Of a DNA stretch of 64,000 bases, positions 60,291 to 64,000 are shown in pieces. Below the pieces are notes generated by a model. The model worked only from the letters and a program-made list of their open reading frames with translations, ran no database searches and had not been told where the DNA came from. Position 1 is the first letter of the stretch. Every line of letters begins with the position of its first letter. A program made the translations under genes and the position numbers. Location: NCBI RefSeq assembly GCF_963966145.1, contig NC_091054.1, positions 2,666,001 to 2,730,000 on the forward strand. Reading direction: 5' to 3'. This DNA comes from Tenebrio molitor (Eukaryota; Arthropoda; Insecta; Coleoptera; Tenebrionidae).

Positions 60291-63200
60291 GACAGCAATT
60301 TGGTTCGAAACGGCGACAAAAATTTTTTCGAAAAACACCACGTACCCCCCCCCTTCTATATAATTTTCACTTCGGAAAATCATTTAAACACCCATAGCTC
60401 CCTTATTAAGCAACATATGGCAATGAATTTTGCACCGTTGAATTGCCCTTGTCAAGGCGCTTTTTCTGGGTCGAAAAAAATTTACCTGGAAATTTTCATT
60501 TTAAAGAAAATCGCAAAAAACCAAAAAATCCATATTTTTGGCTCCAACAGCAAAAAATGGGTTCAATGGCCGGAACTTTTACTATACCTGAATTCAACTG
60601 ACCCTATACAATAACTGACAGCAATTTGGTTCGAATCGGCGACAAAAAATTTTTCGAAAAACACCACGTACCCCCCCTCCCTTCTATATAATTTTCCTTC
60701 GGAAAAACATTTAAACGCCTATAGCTCCCTTATTAAGCAAGATATGGCAATGAATTTTGCACCGTTGGATTGCCCTTGTCAAGGCGCTTCTTCTGAGTCG
60801 AAAAAATTTACCTGGAAATTTTCATTTTAAAGAAAATCGCAAAAAACCAAAAAATCCATATTTTTGGCTCCCACAGCAAAAAATGGGTTCAATGGCCGGA
60901 ACTTTTACTATACCTGAATTCAACTGACCCTATACAATAACTGACAGCAATTTGGTTCGAAACGGCGACAACATTTTTTTCGAAAAACACCACGTACCCC
61001 CCCCTTCTATATAATTTTCACTTCGGAAAATCATTTAAACGCCCATAGCTTCCTTATTAAGCAACATATGGCAATGAATTTTGCACCGTTGAATTGCCTT
61101 TGTCAAGGCGCTTCTTCTGGGTCGAAAAAAATTTACCTGGATATTTTCATTTTAAAGAAAATCGCAAAAAACCAAAAAATCCATATTTTTGGCTCCCACA
61201 GCAAAAAATGGTTTCAATGGCCGGAACTTTTACTATACCTGAATTCAACTGACCCTATACAATAACTGACAGCAATTTGGTTCGAAACGGCGACAAAATT
61301 TTTTTCGAAAAACACCACGTACCCCCCCCTTCTATATAATTTTCACTTCGGAAAAGCATTTAAACGCCCATAGCTCCCTTATTAAGCAACATATGGCAAT
61401 GAATTTTGCACCGTTGAATTGCCCTTGTCAAGGATCTTCTTCTGGGTCGAAAAACATTTACCTGGATATTTTCATTTTAAAGAAAATCGCAAAAAACCAA
61501 AAAAATCCATATTTTTGGCTCCCACAGCAAAAAATGGTTTCAATGGCCGGAACTTTTACTATACCTGAATTCAACTGACCCTATACAATAACTGACAGCA
61601 ATTTGGTTCGAAACGGCGACAACATTTTTTTCGAAAAACACCACGTACCCCCCCCTTCTATATAATTTTCATTTCGGAAAATCATTTAAACGCCCATAGC
61701 TTCCTTATTAAGCAACATATGGCAATGAATTTTGCACCGTTGAATTGCCTTTGTCAAGGCGCTTCTTCTGGGTCGAAAAAAATTTACCTGGATATTTTCA
61801 TTTTAAAGAAAATCGCAAAAAACCAAAAAATCCATATTTTTGGCTCCCACAGCAAAAAATGGTTTCAATGGCCGGAACTTTTACTATACCTGAATTCAAC
61901 TGACCCTATACAATAACTGACAGCAATTTGGTTCGAAACGGCGACAAAATTTTTTTCGAAAAACACCACGTACCCCCCCCTTCCATATAATTTTCACTTC
62001 GGAAAAGCATTTAAACGCCCATAGCTCCCTTATTAAGCAACATATGGCAATGAATTTTGCACCGTTGGATTGCCCTTGTCAAGGCGCTTCTTCTGAGTCG
62101 AAAAAAATTTACCTGGAAATTTTCATTTTAAAGAAAATCGCAAAAAACCAAAAAATCCATATTTTTGGCTCCCACAGCAAAAAATGGTTTCAATGGCCGG
62201 AACTTTTACTATACCTGAATTCAACTGACCCTATACAATAACTGACAGCAATTTGGTTCGAAACGGCGACAAAATTTTTTTCGAAAAACACCACGTACCC
62301 CCCCCTTCTATATAATTTTCACTTCGGAAAAGCATTTAAACGCCCATAGCTCCCTTATTAAGCAACATATGGCAATGAATTTTGCACCGTTGAATTGCCC
62401 TTGTCAAGGATCTTCTTCTGGGTCGAAAAACATTTACCTGGATATTTTCATTTTAAAGAAAATCGCAAAAAACCAAAAAAATCCATATTTTTGGCTCCCA
62501 CAGCAAAAAATGGTTTCAATGGCCGGAACTTTTACTATACCTGAATTCAACTGACCCTATACAATAACTGACAGCAATTTGGTTCGAAACGGCGACAAAA
62601 TTTTTTTCGAAAAACACCACGTACCCCCCCCTTCTATATAATTTTCACTTCGGAAAATCATTTAAACGCCCATAGCTCCCTTATTAAGCAACATATGGCA
62701 ATGAATTTTGCACCGTTGGATTGCCCTTGTCAAGGCGCTTCTTCTGAGTCGAAAAAAATTTACCTGGATATTTTCATTTTAAAGAAAATCGCAAAAAACC
62801 AAAAAATCCATATTTTTGGCTCCCACAGCAAAAAATGGGTTCAATGGCCGGAACTTTTACTATACCTGAATTCAACTGACCCTATACAATAACTGACAGC
62901 AATTTGGTTCGAAACGGCGACAAAATTTTTTTCGAAAAACACCACGTACCCCCCCTTCTATATAATTTTCACTTCGGAAAATCATTTAAACGCCCATAGC
63001 TCCCTTATTAAGCAACATATGGCAATGAATTTTGCACCGTTGGATTGCCCTTGTCAAGGCGCTTCTTCTGAGTCGAAAAAAATTTACCTGGAAATTTTCA
63101 TTTTAAAGAAAATCGCAAAAAACCAAAAAATCCATATTTTTGGCTCCCACAGCAAAAAATGGGTTCAATGGCCGGAACTTTTACTATACCTGAATTCAAC

Positions 63201-64000
63201 TGACCCTATACAATAACTGACAGCAATTTGGTTCGAAACGGCGACAACATTTTTTTCGAAAAACACCACGTACCCCCCCCTTCTATATAATTTTCACTTC
63301 GGAAAATCATTTAAACGCCCATAGCTCCCTTATTAAGCAACATATGGCAATGAATTTTGCACCGTTGAATTGCCCTTGTCAAGGCGCTTCTTCTGGGTCG
63401 AAAAAAATTTACCTGGATATTTTCATTTTAAAGAAAATCGCAAAAAACCAAAAAATCCATATTTTTGGCTCCCACAGCAAAAAATGGTTTCAATGGCCGG
63501 AACTTTTACTATACCTGAATTCAACTGACCCTATACAATAACTGACGGCAATTTGGTTCGAAACGGCGACAAAATTTTTTTCGAAAAACACCACGTACCC
63601 CCCCCCCCCTTCTATATAATTTTCACTTCGGAAAATCATTTAAACGCCCATAGCTCCCTTATTCAGCAACATATGGCAATGAATTTTGCACCGTTGGATT
63701 GCCCTTGTCAAGGCGCTTCTTCTGAGTCGAAAAAAATTTACCTGGAAATTTTCATTTTAAAGAAAATCGCAAAAAACCAAAAAATCCATATTTTTGGCTC
63801 CCACAGCAAAAAATGGGTTCAATGGCCGGAACTTTTACTATACCTGAATTCAACTGACCCTATACAATAACTGACAGCAATTTGGTTCGAAACGGCGACA
63901 ACATTTTTTTCGAAAAACACCACGTACCCCCCCCTTCTATATAATTTTCACTTCGGAAAATCATTTAAACGCCCATAGCTCCCTTATTAAGCAACATATG
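60291..64000 (+). repeat. Tandem satellite, about 325-bp monomer, at least 11.4 units
   Basis: Units begin GACAGCAATTTGGTTCGAAA at 60291, 60617, 60943, 61268, 61594, 61919, 62244, 62570, 62895, 63219, 63544 and 63873. The array runs off the window. Unit length is 324-326 bp, except one of 329 caused by a longer poly-C tract (63600). Units are more than 95 percent alike by eye. Variants recur at intervals: units at 61268 and 62244 share GGATCTTCTT and an extra A, and units at 60943 and 61594 share GCCTTTGTC and CTTCCTTATT. This shows block duplication by unequal exchange. Each unit carries an open 61-65 codon frame starting MAMNFAPL (broken in unit 2), not regarded as a gene. Confidence 0.97.

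Noticed and set aside
60417..63870. Repeated 61-65 codon ORFs beginning MAMNFAPL in each satellite unit
   Set aside because: Unit length is not a multiple of three, differences between units change amino acids freely, and one unit has a frameshift. The open frame is a by-product of the repeat.
1..64000. CRISPR array, bacterial operon or phage-type system
   Set aside because: All regular repeats are satellite or MITE in nature, genes have spliceosomal introns, and there are no cas-like genes.

Overview
This window is animal nuclear DNA from an insect, most likely a beetle. The coding genes are clear orthologues of insect genes, split by many very short introns (45-52 nt) and some long ones. 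Intergenic and intronic DNA is AT-rich and crowded with short TIR elements (MITEs). There are no bacterial-style operons. The beetle assignment is an inference from protein flavour and architecture; the sequence alone does not prove it.

Layout. 1-9031 (+) is the 3' part of Atrophin/Grunge (nuclear co-repressor); its upstream exons lie outside the window. 11167-12970 (-) holds two intact tandem copies of the complex I subunit NDUFS7 (ND-20). 16242-22574 (-) is myo-inositol-1-phosphate synthase (Inos), with a 4.3-kb intron holding a 5S-rRNA-like copy and several MITEs. 22575-29569 has no convincing gene and is a MITE-rich desert with one possible BTB-exon fragment. 29570-31138 (+) is a BTB / two C2H2 finger / AT-hook protein. 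31732-33249 (+) is a ZCCHC9-like CCHC zinc-knuckle protein. 33405-41845 carries three arthropod-type SET/MYND (SmydA/msta-like) genes, one on + and two near-identical in architecture on -. 41978-43298 (+) is a gustatory receptor. 43526-43859 (+) is a small secreted, furin-processed cationic peptide gene. 44001-45142 (-) is Erlin (ER lipid-raft SPFH protein). 45671-52999 (+) is the kelch (KLHL2/3) gene. 60291 to the end is a tandem satellite of about 325-bp units.

The most notable biology is in kelch. The six-blade Kelch ORF ends in UGA, but the same frame stays open to a splice donor and continues in phase into another exon encoding about 190 further residues. This is the architecture of Drosophila kelch, which is known for UGA stop-codon readthrough. 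Also worth attention are the new-looking prepropeptide, the NDUFS7 duplication, the SmydA tandem pair with lost SET consensus residues, the satellite abutting an inverted-repeat element, and a MITE whose empty site can be read from neighbouring tandem repeats.

The genes do not form one pathway. Local organisation is mainly duplication (NDUFS7, SmydA) and tight head-to-head promoters (SmydA/gustatory receptor about 130 bp; Erlin/kelch about 530 bp).
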